Below, piece after piece: positions 49,751-57,985 of a stretch of DNA of 64,000 nt. The notes below the pieces were generated by a model. The model had not been told where the DNA came from. It did not search any database and saw only the letters and a program-made list of their open reading frames with translations. Both the position numbers and the translations under genes were made by a program. The DNA is from JALHST01 sp963798435 (GTDB taxonomy: Bacteria > Bacteroidota > Bacteroidia > Flavobacteriales > Flavobacteriaceae). The DNA lies in assembly GCA_963798435.1 (NCBI GenBank), contig CAWCTF010000005.1:204714-268713 (forward strand). Reading direction: 5' to 3'. Each line of letters begins with the position of its first letter. Within the stretch, counting starts at the first letter, position 1.

Positions 49751-50697
49751 CATGGGCTTTCAAGGATCGAGGACAAAACACCTATGCAAGTGTACAACCA
49801 GCGTTACGTACAAAGCATTTCCAAAACATTTCATGCTCTCACCCTATTGAATCTCTATGAAGCAGGTAAAATCATACGTGAGACCCCGATACCGAAGTAT
49901 CTTCCTACCAAGATTTCAAGTTATGTGACGCATGCAGAAAAAATTACCGTGAAGATGCTTTTAAACCATGCGTCAGGTGTTCCTGAATATAATTTTAATC
50001 CAAACTATATTGGGAAGCCTTTTCAAAACCTTGGCTATGACTTACGGGCGAAGATTATTTGAACAATACGAAACACAGGCATCTTGATTTTGAACCCGGA
50101 AGTCGCGATTCATATCGCAATACGAATAACGTTTTATTGGCATTGCTACTTGATGAACTCACTGGGGACCCTGCGCAATTTATCGATGATGTCATTTTTA
50201 AACCATTGGGCCTTTCCCATACTTTTTACAGAAACGACGCCCGGTATTTGAACTACCCAGCGCTGGTAAATAGCTATTGGGATCGGAATGGTACGGGCAT
50301 CCTGGAAAACGCATCGTTTTTGCAACATCGAAATGTGAAGCGTTTGATCGGGGATGATGGTATTTTCACTACGCCCGTTGAAGCAATTAAATTCTTAAAA
50401 GGATTGGTGGAGGGCAAACTACTCTCCATTGAAACATTAGAATTAATGAAAACATGGGTAAAGAGGGATAATGGCCAGCCGGCGTACGGACTGGGGCTGG
50501 AACTTGTAAATATAGACGGTATGGAAGCCTATGGACACTCCGGCGGGGGAATTGGGGCGGGTTGTGAACTGTATTACATTCCGCAGAAAAAACTGTATTA
50601 CTTTATCGCCATCAATATCGGAACGGTCACCGAGAGCCCTTTGCATGAGGGTATATCGGAAGTGCGTGCAGAAATATATTCGATTTTGCCCCGATAA
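49751..50697 (+). pseudogene. Serine beta-lactamase-like hydrolase, truncated and frameshifted
   Basis: The remnant starts without signal peptide or start codon at GLSRIEDKTP. It keeps the SxxK motif in QSISKTFHALTLL, MLLNHASGVPEYNF, and after a frame change near 50040-50059 continues with FEPGSRDSYRNTNNVLLALL (the YxN-type motif) to a C-terminal HSGGGIG box. This is the class C beta-lactamase/DD-peptidase related family of secreted hydrolases. The missing N-terminus, the frame change and an internal deletion around the join show that it is dead. An unrelated minus-strand open tail at 49562-49690 abuts it, so the 5' end was probably lost in a rearrangement. Confidence 0.8.
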
Positions 50698-50870
50698 TCG
50701 AGGAGATTTTCGTGATAGATCGAATATTGTCTGCAAAAAGGGGGCTTGTTCCCTTCACAAACGGGCGATAACTAGGATTAAAAAATGACGCGGTTAAAAA
50801 TGGCACATTCAGAAGCAAACTTTATGCGTGTTTTGCGTTGTAGATTTAACGAATTATCCCATACCAAAAA

Positions 50871-51248
50871 TCACTGATTCATGTAATCTTGCCATGTGAC
50901 CAAAACATATTTTTCTTTTCCGTTGTCATTTTTACTCAAAAACCCGTACTCGTACACAAAAAGATATATCTCTCCCTTTTTATTCTTCCAATAATGCGTG
51001 AAAAATTTGGGGTCAAATCCTTCAGTGATAAGTGCCGATTTTCTTATAGTGGTAAAACCGGATCTGTTATATCTCTTCAATACTTTTCTATTAGTCCTTA
51101 ATTGCCCTTCTACCTTTAGATAAAAGGCCTCAGTGCATTGGCGCTTTTCATACTGGTCGATGGACTTGCATTTTATGGAGCAAAATTTCTTGTCTGATCT
51201 ACCCTTCACTATGGAGCCACATACGGGACAGATTTTAAGGTTGGTCAT
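50871..51248 (-). CDS. Zinc-ribbon protein divergent from the recombinase
   Basis: A 125-residue protein beginning with a four-cysteine zinc ribbon: Cys7 and Cys10 (ICPVCGS), Cys23 and Cys27 (KFCSIKCKS). The remaining 95 residues are basic and alpha/beta mixed, including NRSGFTTIRKSALITEGFDP and WKNKKGEIYLFVYEYGFL, which I do not recognise as a named domain. Its start is 64 bases from the recombinase start, on the opposite strand, with a palindrome between. That arrangement suggests a small DNA-binding partner or regulator of the recombinase, by inference only. It could also be an unrelated housekeeping protein trapped at the array edge. Confidence 0.6.
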   Translation of the reverse strand: MTNLKICPVCGSIVKGRSDKKFCSIKCKSIDQYEKRQCTEAFYLKVEGQLRTNRKVLKRYNRSGFTTIRKSALITEGFDPKFFTHYWKNKKGEIYLFVYEYGFLSKNDNGKEKYVLVTWQDYMNQ

Positions 51249-51257
51249 TATTAATAG

Positions 51258-51277
51258 TATATTATATGTTTAATATA
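51258..51277. promoter_or_regulatory. Palindrome between zinc-ribbon and recombinase genes
   Basis: TATATTA and TAATATA form a perfect 7-bp inverted repeat with a 6-base spacer, midway in the 64-base divergent interval. It is a plausible operator for either gene, but AT-richness makes chance occurrence possible. Confidence 0.4.
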
Positions 51278-51312
51278 CCTATTAAAATCGAAAACATGAT
51301 TAAACTTGTCAT

Positions 51313-52440
51313 ATGAACCCAACAAAATCCATAACACTTTACCATCTGATGATTCACGATCAGCAGATGATAGGCATAAAATTTTCTCCCGATAGGCTTA
51401 TTCAAGGCCTAATCAAGAGACTTCCCGACCCTAAATGGAGCCACAAACATAATATGGCCTATATCACCAATACAAAAGATAATCTTGCAAGTATCTTCAA
51501 TACATTCAAAGGAACCGTATGGATAAATTACAACCGGTTCTTGCCCAACAGACCTGTTAACACCAACAATGAAACTGTTGATGTTGAGTGGTTCAGGAAA
51601 AGGAAGACCATACCCGAATACAGGCTCTGCCCTGAAGAGTACCTTTTGAAACTAGAGCTGAAGAGATATGCCAATAATACCGTGCGCACCTATGTATCTT
51701 TTTTTGAAATGTTCATCAACCATTACAAAGAAAAAGAATTGAACACCATTGACGAAAGTGATATCAGGGCATTTCTTCAATTTTTAAACCGCCGGAAAGT
51801 ATCCAACTCCTATCTCAATCAGGCCGTAAATGCCATCAAATTTTACTACGAGGTCGTTTTGGGGATGCCCAACCGATTTTATGATATAGAACGGCCTCGA
51901 AAGGAGTCCAAATTGCCCACGGTCATATCCAAGGAAGAAATACTTTCCATCATCGAAAACACCAACAACAACAAACATAGGTGCATAATAAAGCTCTTAT
52001 ATGGTTCGGGCCTTCGTCGCAGTGAACTGTTAAACTTAAAACTGGTCGATGTGGACAGCAAACGGATGTTGGTACGCGTAAAAGGCTCGAAGGGCAACAA
52101 AGACAGGCATAGCCTACTATCGATGACCGCATTGGAGGATCTTCGCAATTATTTTAAGGAATGGAAACCCAAAATATACTTATTCGAAGGGCAAAAGGGC
52201 GGGAAATACAGTGCCGAAAGCGTCCTCAAAATAGTTAAAAGTGCTGCATTAAAAGCAAATATCAGCCAACCCGTGACCCCCCATGTACTTCGACATAGTT
52301 TCGCCACCCACCTATTGGAGTCGGGAGTCGACCTCAGACAGATTCAAGTACTTTTAGGGCATGGATCGAGCAAAACAACGGAAATATACACCCACGTGGC
52401 AATAAATACTTTTAAAAACATCAAAAATCCGCTAGATTAG
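51313..52440 (+). CDS. Tyrosine recombinase of an integron-like array (IntI-related, lacks the IntI-specific insert)
   Basis: A 375-residue tyrosine recombinase. All catalytic residues are visible: Arg235 (GSGLRRSEL), a lysine in KGSKGNKDR (260-265), His324 and Arg327 (HVLRHSFATHLL), His350 (LLGHGSSKTTEIYTHV) and the nucleophile Tyr359. The C-terminal part, PVTPHVLRHSFATHLLESG to KNPLD at the end, resembles integron integrases. However, only about 58 residues separate KDR from PHVLRHSF, as in XerC. Classical IntI has about 95 because of its additional attC-binding segment. Residues 1-100 form an extra N-terminal domain not found in XerC or IntI1. The gene ends one base before the attI-like site, in the same direction as the cassettes. 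It is the likely integrase for the downstream array. Confidence 0.85.
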   Translation: MNPTKSITLYHLMIHDQQMIGIKFSPDRLIQGLIKRLPDPKWSHKHNMAYITNTKDNLASIFNTFKGTVWINYNRFLPNRPVNTNNETVDVEWFRKRKTIPEYRLCPEEYLLKLELKRYANNTVRTYVSFFEMFINHYKEKELNTIDESDIRAFLQFLNRRKVSNSYLNQAVNAIKFYYEVVLGMPNRFYDIERPRKESKLPTVISKEEILSIIENTNNNKHRCIIKLLYGSGLRRSELLNLKLVDVDSKRMLVRVKGSKGNKDRHSLLSMTALEDLRNYFKEWKPKIYLFEGQKGGKYSAESVLKIVKSAALKANISQPVTPHVLRHSFATHLLESGVDLRQIQVLLGHGSSKTTEIYTHVAINTFKNIKNPLD

Positions 52441-52496
52441 CGGTATTGACAAATAAGAAATATAGGTAACAGTAACTATATCCGTACGTTGGCAAC
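52441..52496 (+). other. attI-like junction between recombinase and first cassette
   Basis: Immediately after the recombinase stop, the sequence ends AACTATATCCGTACGTTGGC, which resembles the 3' half of the attC sites (compare AACTATCATAGCCGGACCGTT in site 2) but lacks any matching left half. Two GTAAC direct repeats (52466-52470, 52472-52476) lie upstream of the expected crossover at G/TT (52488-52490). Confidence 0.6.
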
Positions 52497-52518
52497 AAGC
52501 TAAAAAAAAATCGGAAAA

Positions 52519-52896
52519 ATGACAAAGATAACTGTAAGTTCTGATTGCGGAAATGCACCAAAAAAGGAGTTTTTAAAAGAAATAAATATCGCTTTTGCTA
52601 AAGGAAATTCTGATTTTCTGACAGAGAGCGTAACGGACAAAATTGTTTGGAATATAATTGGCGACAAAAAAATTGAGGGAAAAGAAAGGTTTAGCGATGA
52701 ATTAGAAAAGATAAAAACGAAAAAAACATCGGAATTGACACTCGACCGTATTTTAACTCACGGAAAAGAAGGTGCTGTATGCGGAATTATGAAAATGCAG
52801 AACGGAAAAAAATTTGCGTTTTCGGATTTTTACGAATTTAGCGGAGCAAAAGGTGCGAAAATAAAATCGATAACATCATACGTAATTAAAATATAA
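52519..52896 (+). CDS. SnoaL/NTF2-like small protein, cassette 1
   Basis: A 125-residue cytosolic protein with the cone-like NTF2 fold pattern: helix KEFLKEINIAFAKGNSDFLTESV, then strand-rich DKIVWNIIGDKKIEGKERF and GIMKMQNGKKFAFSDFYEF. Members bind small ligands or act as ring-type enzymes, and no specific activity can be named here. The start is 22 bases after the attI-like junction. It is followed by a DUF4287 gene 16 bases later; both travel together, since an almost identical pair is present at 56907-57519. No own promoter was recognised, so the recombinase or a chromosomal promoter could drive it. Confidence 0.75.
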   Translation: MTKITVSSDCGNAPKKEFLKEINIAFAKGNSDFLTESVTDKIVWNIIGDKKIEGKERFSDELEKIKTKKTSELTLDRILTHGKEGAVCGIMKMQNGKKFAFSDFYEFSGAKGAKIKSITSYVIKI

Positions 52897-52912
52897 ACTT
52901 AAATCATATAAA

Positions 52913-53131
52913 ATGTCATTTCAAGCTTATCTTGATAATATTCAAGCGAAAACAGGAAAAACCCCATCTGACTTTAAAGAACTTGCCGATAAAAAAGGAT
53001 TTACCCAAAACGGAAAAATAAAAGACGGAGTTAAAGCGACCCAAATTACAGATTGGTTAAAACAAGAATTTGAACTCGGACACGGTCACGCAATGGCAAT
53101 TTACGCATTACTTAAAGGAAAAAAATCATAA
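52913..53131 (+). CDS. DUF4287 protein, cassette 1
   Basis: A 72-residue protein that matches the DUF4287 pattern end to end: SFQAYLDNIQAKTGKTPSDF, KEGVKATQI-like DGVKATQITDWLKQEFELGHGHAMAIYALLK. The fold is a small helical domain, often found singly or joined to DUF5655; its function is unknown. It shares a cassette with the NTF2-like gene upstream. Its stop is 12 bases before the attC left box. The second copy at 57301-57519 has the same protein sequence. Confidence 0.85.
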   Translation: MSFQAYLDNIQAKTGKTPSDFKELADKKGFTQNGKIKDGVKATQITDWLKQEFELGHGHAMAIYALLKGKKS

Positions 53132-53143
53132 TGAAAAAAGCCA

Positions 53144-53343
53144 GTTGCCAACACAACCTATAAACAATACGGGCTTCAGACTTAATTACTGGTCTTGTGT
53201 ATTTTTATGAAGACCGCAAAATCTTATGGATTTTGCTTTAAACAAGGAAAAGAAAAAACAAAACAAAAAGATTTTGCTATGTGCGTGGCGGAAAACAAAC
53301 GCCGGTTTGCTCCCGTACTGTTCATAGCTGAAACGTTGGCAAC
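53144..53343 (+). repeat. attC-like site 1 (family A)
   Basis: Left box GTTGCCAAC and right box GTTGGCAAC are perfectly complementary. Inner arms TATAAACAATACGGG and CCCGTACTGTTCATA pair at 13 of 15 positions, with unpaired spacers ACAACC and GCTGAAA. The same family recurs at sites 5 and 10. Confidence 0.8.
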
Positions 53344-53361
53344 CATTTTGAGAGAGCATAC

Positions 53362-54153
53362 ATGAAAACAAAATACGCATCTAAGCAGACAAACTCTTTT
53401 GGGCATACAATTCAGATTAATGATATTGAGATGTATTACGAGGAGTATGGAAATGGAAAACCATTATTGCTTTTACATGGATTTGGTGGTTGTACACAGA
53501 ATTGGCATCCTTTTATAGATGGACTTTCTGAGAATTATCGATTAATTGTTGTTGATTTACGAGGACATGGTTATTCCACAAATCCTGAGAATAAATTCAC
53601 TCATCAGGATTCTGCTAATGACGTGTTCCTCTTGCTTGATAAGTTGAGAATTGACAGTTTTTCTGCTATGGGAATGAGTACTGGTGGTATGACTCTACTG
53701 CACATGGCAATAAGCCAACCCAAGCGTATTGACTCGATGGTATTAATTAGTGCAACTTCCTATTTCCCTGAACAAGCAAGAGCCATTATGCGCAGAGCTT
53801 CGTTTGAAACCTTGCCACAAGAAGTACGAGAAATGTATCGAGAATGTGCAAAACGTGGAGACGGACAAATACGTCAACTCATTTCTCAGTTTAACAAATT
53901 GGGTGAAAACTATGATGATATGAATTTAACTGAACAAAATTTATTAACCATTACTGCTCGCACGCTCATTATTCAAGGAGATTGCGACAATTTTTTCCCG
54001 ATTGAAATTTCGGAAGGTATGAATCGTTCTATTCCGAAATCTGAATTATGGATTATTCCTGGAGGTGAACATGTACCAATTTATAACACAAAGATTTCGT
54101 TTACTTCAAGAGCACTTCGATTTATTGGTGGATTAGAAAACAAGACCCAATAA
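53362..54153 (+). CDS. Alpha/beta hydrolase, cassette 2
   Basis: A 263-residue alpha/beta hydrolase without signal peptide. HGFGG near 39-43 forms the oxyanion region, GMSTGG holds the nucleophile Ser106, QGDCDNFFP supplies the acid and GGEHVP the histidine near 233. It resembles small cytosolic esterases, lactonases or haloperoxidase-type enzymes; substrate unknown. It starts about 24 bases after the right box of site 1 and is the only gene of its cassette. Codon use is more AT-rich than the chromosomal hydrolases in this window, consistent with acquisition. Confidence 0.82.
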   Translation: MKTKYASKQTNSFGHTIQINDIEMYYEEYGNGKPLLLLHGFGGCTQNWHPFIDGLSENYRLIVVDLRGHGYSTNPENKFTHQDSANDVFLLLDKLRIDSFSAMGMSTGGMTLLHMAISQPKRIDSMVLISATSYFPEQARAIMRRASFETLPQEVREMYRECAKRGDGQIRQLISQFNKLGENYDDMNLTEQNLLTITARTLIIQGDCDNFFPIEISEGMNRSIPKSELWIIPGGEHVPIYNTKISFTSRALRFIGGLENKTQ

Positions 54154-54186
54154 GGTAGATATTTGATAAACATGAATAAAAAAAAC

Positions 54187-55720
54187 GGTTGCCAACACCG
54201 TGTATTATGAAAAGCCTTAGTCCAGTTCTTTAAAGTTAATTAATATTTTCTTTTTGCCTTAAACCACCTTTTTTTCTTTTGATATAACTTGCTCCGCATC
54301 CTATGTGTGATACACCTTTATCTTCGGGTTCACCGGCATCCGTATGATTATAAGTTATAATAGACCCGGCCACTTGCTATAAAATTATTCCAATCGTTTG
54401 GCTACCCGACGGTGTTTTGTGATAAGGGTCTGACTACTATTTGGTGAGCTTTGTTATTGTTGTCTTATTTTAAAATTATTCCTTTATTACGCCTCATCGC
54501 GGTATGGCGTCTCCGTTGGGATTACGGCCAAGGTCCTACTGAGCAATTTTTCGCTACTTTGATGATGATGCTCTTTACGTTCCTGCCTTGGTGCTTGCGA
54601 TAATAGCCTTGCATGATCGGGTTGGCACGTATCGCCTGCCAGGCGGCCTCTACGAAATAGCTCCGTATCAAACGATGCGCTGTGGCGTTATGCCCAGGGT
54701 CTTATAATTGCTCCCACTTTGATGGACCCCGGGTGCAAGACCGACATAGCCCGCCAAATGTTTTATACTGTTGAAGCGCCGACAGATCGCCCAGTTCACA
54801 CAATATACCGCAGGCCACGATACCTCCTATTCCCGGTATGCTCCTGAGCAACATATAATCTTTCTTATGATGGGTCTTGCAATATCTCCTGAGCTGGGTC
54901 GATACATCCCTGAGTTCTTGGTCCATACGAAACGAAAGAAGCGCATAACGGCCTATCCAAAGTCGCTTTTGCCGTCGGGTTCTTGAATACCATATCGTCC
55001 AACCAATTCCTATACTTATGGCTCCAATGATCGTTATCGAATTCTTCAGGTTCCTTGATACCGAAATACAACAACTGCATTTTTATGTAACTCTTGATCC
55101 TACGGAAATCCTTGACCAGATCGTTGCGACGACGGAAAAGACTCCGCAGTTCTTCCCTATCGATATCGGGTACATGAATGCTTTCAGGCGACCGTCCTTA
55201 AGTTCCCTTGCTATCAACTGCGCATCGATCTTATCGGTCTTGGTATGTTTCTCATTGCCTTTCCTGTGGATATCGGCAGGGTTGACCACCAAAGAATTCC
55301 AGCCGTATGACTCAAATGACCTGTGTGCCGAATAACCCACAGCAACCTGCCTCGTAAGCTGTCGATACTTCATAATCGGGAAAATGTTTTGATACGTAGT
55401 CCTTGAGCTGTTTCGGGTCGGGTCGCATCGAAAAAGACTTGCCCGCGAACAGATCCGTTGCACAATGTACTTTCCAACTTCGCTTGTGAATGTCGATACC
55501 AATGAATAGCTTTGGTAGAGCAGTTTGTTGAGATTCCATATCTTATTGTTTTAGAGAACTTTAAAGATCTCTGACTTACTGCTTTTTCATCGATGCTAAA
55601 AATAATTGTCTTGGCTTCTAGCCTATTCGGAAAATCCTGCGGATTTTCCTCTGGTTCGTTACATTTTTAGTAAGTTAGTTGCTGGCACACGCAACTATCA
55701 TAGCCGGACCGTTAGCGAAC
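54187..55720 (+). repeat. attC-like site 2, interrupted by an IS110-family element
   Basis: The left box GGTTGCCAAC (54187-54196) is the exact complement of the start box of cassette 2. The right half, with a GGAAAATCC/GGATTTTCC stem near 55630, then CAACTATCATAGCCGGACC and GTTAGCGAAC, ends at 55720. About 1.3 kb of IS110-like DNA lies between the halves. Confidence 0.65.
54487..55539 (-). pseudogene. IS110-family transposase, degenerate
   Basis: Fragments in several minus-strand frames together cover an IS110 transposase of about 350 residues. The start reads LPKLFIGIDIHKRSWKV, the DEDD-type N-terminal signature. Next comes NPADIHRKGNEKHTKTDKIDAQLIAREL, then the C-terminal domain LLRSIPGIGGIVACGILCELGDL, and near 54500-54650 EAAWQAIRANPIMQGYYRKH and KVARKLLSRTL. 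At least three frame changes prevent a full product, so it is inactive. Members of the IS110/IS1111 group are known to insert specifically in integron attC sites, and this element sits inside one, which supports the attC reading. I could not define its exact ends. Confidence 0.8.
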
Positions 55721-56045
55721 ATAGTGCCTTAAAAATGCAAAGCGGTACGCAATCCGGGCGGGTAATTTAAAAAAAAGACAATGGCCCGGTCCTTGGGGCT
55801 TTTTTAAAATGGTTTCTTGGGCTCGGGCAGGTTTTCCGGATTATTTTTACTTGACAGGATTCCCTCTTATTTTTTAAGGTTCGGGGCCGGACGGATTTCG
55901 GACTGTCTGCCAGGCAAAAAGGTCAGGCCCATAGGGTCGGCGCTGCTCTGCCAGGGCCAGTCGGACGGACGGAAGAAACCATTTTAAAAAGGATCTGGGC
56001 GTAAATGAAAGGTCTGGGAAATCCTAATGGTTCGGGCTGCACCAC
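55721..56045 (+). other. Cassette 3, no gene
   Basis: The unit starts with GTTAGCGAAC and ends with its exact complement GTTCGCTAAC, but the longest plus-strand frames are about 20 codons. It is more GC-rich than its neighbours and is dominated by a large inverted repeat described separately. Confidence 0.6.
55801..55990. repeat. 190-bp element with perfect 18-bp terminal inverted repeats
   Basis: TTTTTAAAATGGTTTCTT at 55801-55818 is the exact reverse complement of 55973-55990. The interior is GC-richer and has no open frame. It resembles a miniature inverted-repeat element or a structured RNA; no clear target duplication is visible. Confidence 0.6.
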
Positions 56046-56182
56046 GTTCGCTAACACTAGCTATAATTCAGTGCTGCATTTGATTTTAAGGAAATTCCCT
56101 ACTTTTAACAAGCTTGATCCCGGACCGGAAAATCCTATCGGATTTCCCGCACCGCAATCATAGCTTTAACGTTGGGCGCAAC
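56046..56182 (+). repeat. attC-like site 3 (family D)
   Basis: Left box GTTCGCTAAC; inner arms AGCTATAATT and AATCATAGCT pair at 9 of 10; a GGAAAATCC...GGATTTCC stem lies inside; the right end is CGTTGGGC. A truncated relative is at site 6. Confidence 0.65.
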
Positions 56183-56751
56183 TATTTGAAAATATAATCT
56201 CTATCAAAAATTTGAAACAGAAAAAAAAAGTAATACCGACAAGACTGATTTTAAAGGCAGCAAGATTTCGAAATCAGATTATAGACGGACAAAATTAAAT
56301 TAAACTTTTTCGGGAAAATAACTCGTTGCGGACAAATCAATATTCACTTTTTGCTGAATGTAAAAAAAAATTAAATATAAACAACATTAAAATGTCAGTT
56401 TCATTGAAAGAGACAAATATTTAAGAATATAATAGAAAAAGTAGGTCAATCCAGAAAGTATTTTGAAATTTCGATAAGGTTTGCCAAGGAATTGACACGA
56501 GACAAATAATTGGCTTTGTGCAAAATCGAACAAATTATTATGGTGTCGCAAACTCCTGAAGGACTTAGCGATAAATGTTAAGGTTATAGACAAAAAAACG
56601 GAACAAAAAGCATGGAAAAAATTAAAAAAAGGAAGACTCTTAACGGTACATCGAAATCTTCTCGACTCAATTTAAGGATATAAAATTATGAGTAAATTCT
56701 GGGAATTATCGGTCAAAGATTATTAAAAATGTACTGAACAAAATAAAACAT
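56183..56751 (+). other. Cassette 4, no intact gene
   Basis: 570 AT-rich bases with only short interrupted frames on the plus strand and no family likeness on the minus strand. It may be a decayed cassette gene. Its start box (GTTGGGC) and end box (GCACAAC) pair poorly, unlike most other units. Confidence 0.5.
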
Positions 56752-56884
56752 TGCACAACACAATGTATAATTAATTGCTGGCGGATTTCCAAAAGGAAAT
56801 TCCTTGCAATCAATTATCTTTAGAACTGGCGGACAATTTCCGACGGAAATGTCCGCAACTAATCATACACGAACCGTTGGCAAC
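56752..56884 (+). repeat. attC-like site 4 (family C)
   Basis: Inner arms GTATAATTAATTGC (56765-56778) and GCAACTAATCATAC (56855-56868) pair at 12 of 14. An inner stem GCGGACA/TGTCCGC sits between. The right end is CGAACCGTTGGCAAC. The same family recurs at sites 7 and 8. Confidence 0.75.
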
Positions 56885-56906
56885 AAGCTAAAAAAAAATC
56901 GGAAAA

Positions 56907-57284
56907 ATGACAAAGATAACTGTAAGTTCTGATTGCGGAAATGCACCAAAAAAGGAGTTTTTAAAAGAAATAAATATCGCTTTTGCTAAAGGAAATTCTG
57001 ATTTTCTGACAGAGAGCGTAACGGACAAAATTGTTTGGAATATAATTGGCGACAAAAAAATTGAGGGAAAAGAAAGGTTTAGCGATGAATTAGAAAAGAT
57101 GAAAACGAAAAAAACATCGGAATTGACACTCGACCGAATTTTAACTCACGGAAAAGAAGGTGCTGTAAGCGGAATTATGAAAATGCAGAACGGAAAAAAA
57201 TTTGCGTTTTCGGACTTTTACGAATTTAGCGGAGCAAAAGGTGCGAAAATAAAATCGATAACATCATACGTAATTAAAATATAA
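56907..57284 (+). CDS. SnoaL/NTF2-like small protein, cassette 5 (copy of cassette 1)
   Basis: This gene repeats 52519-52896 at a constant offset of 4,388 bases. The 125-residue product differs at two positions only (Ile to Met in ELEKMKTKK, Cys to Ser in AVSGIMK). The same NTF2-like fold is expected and no active site can be assigned. The copy extends through the DUF4287 gene and the whole attC site, and the flanks differ immediately outside the two GTT boxes. That is what cassette duplication or re-integration predicts, rather than a segmental chromosomal duplication. Confidence 0.78.
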   Translation: MTKITVSSDCGNAPKKEFLKEINIAFAKGNSDFLTESVTDKIVWNIIGDKKIEGKERFSDELEKMKTKKTSELTLDRILTHGKEGAVSGIMKMQNGKKFAFSDFYEFSGAKGAKIKSITSYVIKI

Positions 57285-57300
57285 ACTTAAATCATATAAA

Positions 57301-57519
57301 ATGTCATTTCAAGCTTATCTTGATAATATTCAAGCGAAAACAGGAAAAACCCCATCTGACTTTAAAGAACTTGCCGATAAAAAAGGATTTACCCAAAACG
57401 GAAAAATAAAAGACGGAGTTAAAGCGACCCAAATTACAGATTGGTTAAAACAAGAATTTGAACTCGGACACGGTCACGCAATGGCAATTTACGCATTACT
57501 TAAAGGAAAAAAATCATAA
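57301..57519 (+). CDS. DUF4287 protein, cassette 5 (copy of cassette 1)
   Basis: The 72-residue product is identical to the one at 52913-53131. It follows the NTF2-like gene by 16 bases and ends 12 bases before the left box of site 5, as in cassette 1. DUF4287 is a small helical domain of unknown function. Full protein identity between the copies argues for a recent duplication, or for selection on the product, or both. Confidence 0.85.
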   Translation: MSFQAYLDNIQAKTGKTPSDFKELADKKGFTQNGKIKDGVKATQITDWLKQEFELGHGHAMAIYALLKGKKS

Positions 57520-57531
57520 TGAAAAAAGCCA

Positions 57532-57730
57532 GTTGCCAACACAACCTATAAACAATACGGGCTTCAGACTTAATTACTGGGCTTGTGTATTTTTATGAAG
57601 ACCGCAAAATCTTTTGGATTTTGCTTTAAACAAGGAAAAGAAAAAACAAAACAAAAAGATTTTGCTATGTGCGTGGCGGAAAGCAAACGCCAGTTTGCTC
57701 CCGTACTGTTCATAGCTGAAACGTTGTGCG
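57532..57730 (+). repeat. attC-like site 5 (family A)
   Basis: Same family and length as site 1 with four single-base differences that I can see. Left box GTTGCCAAC matches the start of cassette 5. The right end is GTTGTGCG, the start box of cassette 6, so the sequence diverges from site 1 exactly at the crossover. Confidence 0.8.
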
Positions 57731-57751
57731 TCATTTGAGAAAAGCGAAATT

Positions 57752-57958
57752 ATGAATGAAATTGAATTGCTAAATACAAAACTTGAGCAACCAGTAGCAA
57801 AAATATCAGATGCGGAATTGGAAAAACTAATTGACCGAGAATTTCCCAAAAATTCGGATTTAGTAAAACGAAAACTGACTGAAATTCGGAGTGACTCTAA
57901 AAACGGTAAAAACCGAATTGGAGCGGCGGTTCTGAAATTGGTAAAATCGAGGACTTAA
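57752..57958 (+). CDS. Small hypothetical protein, cassette 6
   Basis: A 68-residue, highly charged protein (MNEIELLNTKLEQPVAKISD, then DREFPKNSDLVKRKLTEIRSD and IGAAVLKLVKS) predicted to be mostly helical. I do not recognise a family. It starts 22 bases after the right end of site 5, the usual position for a first cassette gene. A second gene in the same frame follows after 27 bases. It could be an antitoxin-like or regulatory small protein, but nothing in the sequence shows that. Confidence 0.5.
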   Translation: MNEIELLNTKLEQPVAKISDAELEKLIDREFPKNSDLVKRKLTEIRSDSKNGKNRIGAAVLKLVKSRT

Positions 57959-57985
57959 ACGCAATTGATTCTGTCATTTAAGAAA

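Noticed and set aside
49562..49753. Minus-strand gene next to the beta-lactamase remnant
   Set aside because: The last 35 codons look protein-like, but the rest overlaps the remnant and there is no credible start; too weak to list.
53186..53406. Minus-strand open frames inside family A palindromes (also at 57574-57849 and 61210-61404)
   Set aside because: They repeat wherever the palindrome repeats and follow its sequence, so they are by-products of the attC-like site.
56387..56593. 68-codon minus-strand frame in cassette 4
   Set aside because: Low-complexity AT-rich composition, no family likeness, opposite to all cassette genes.
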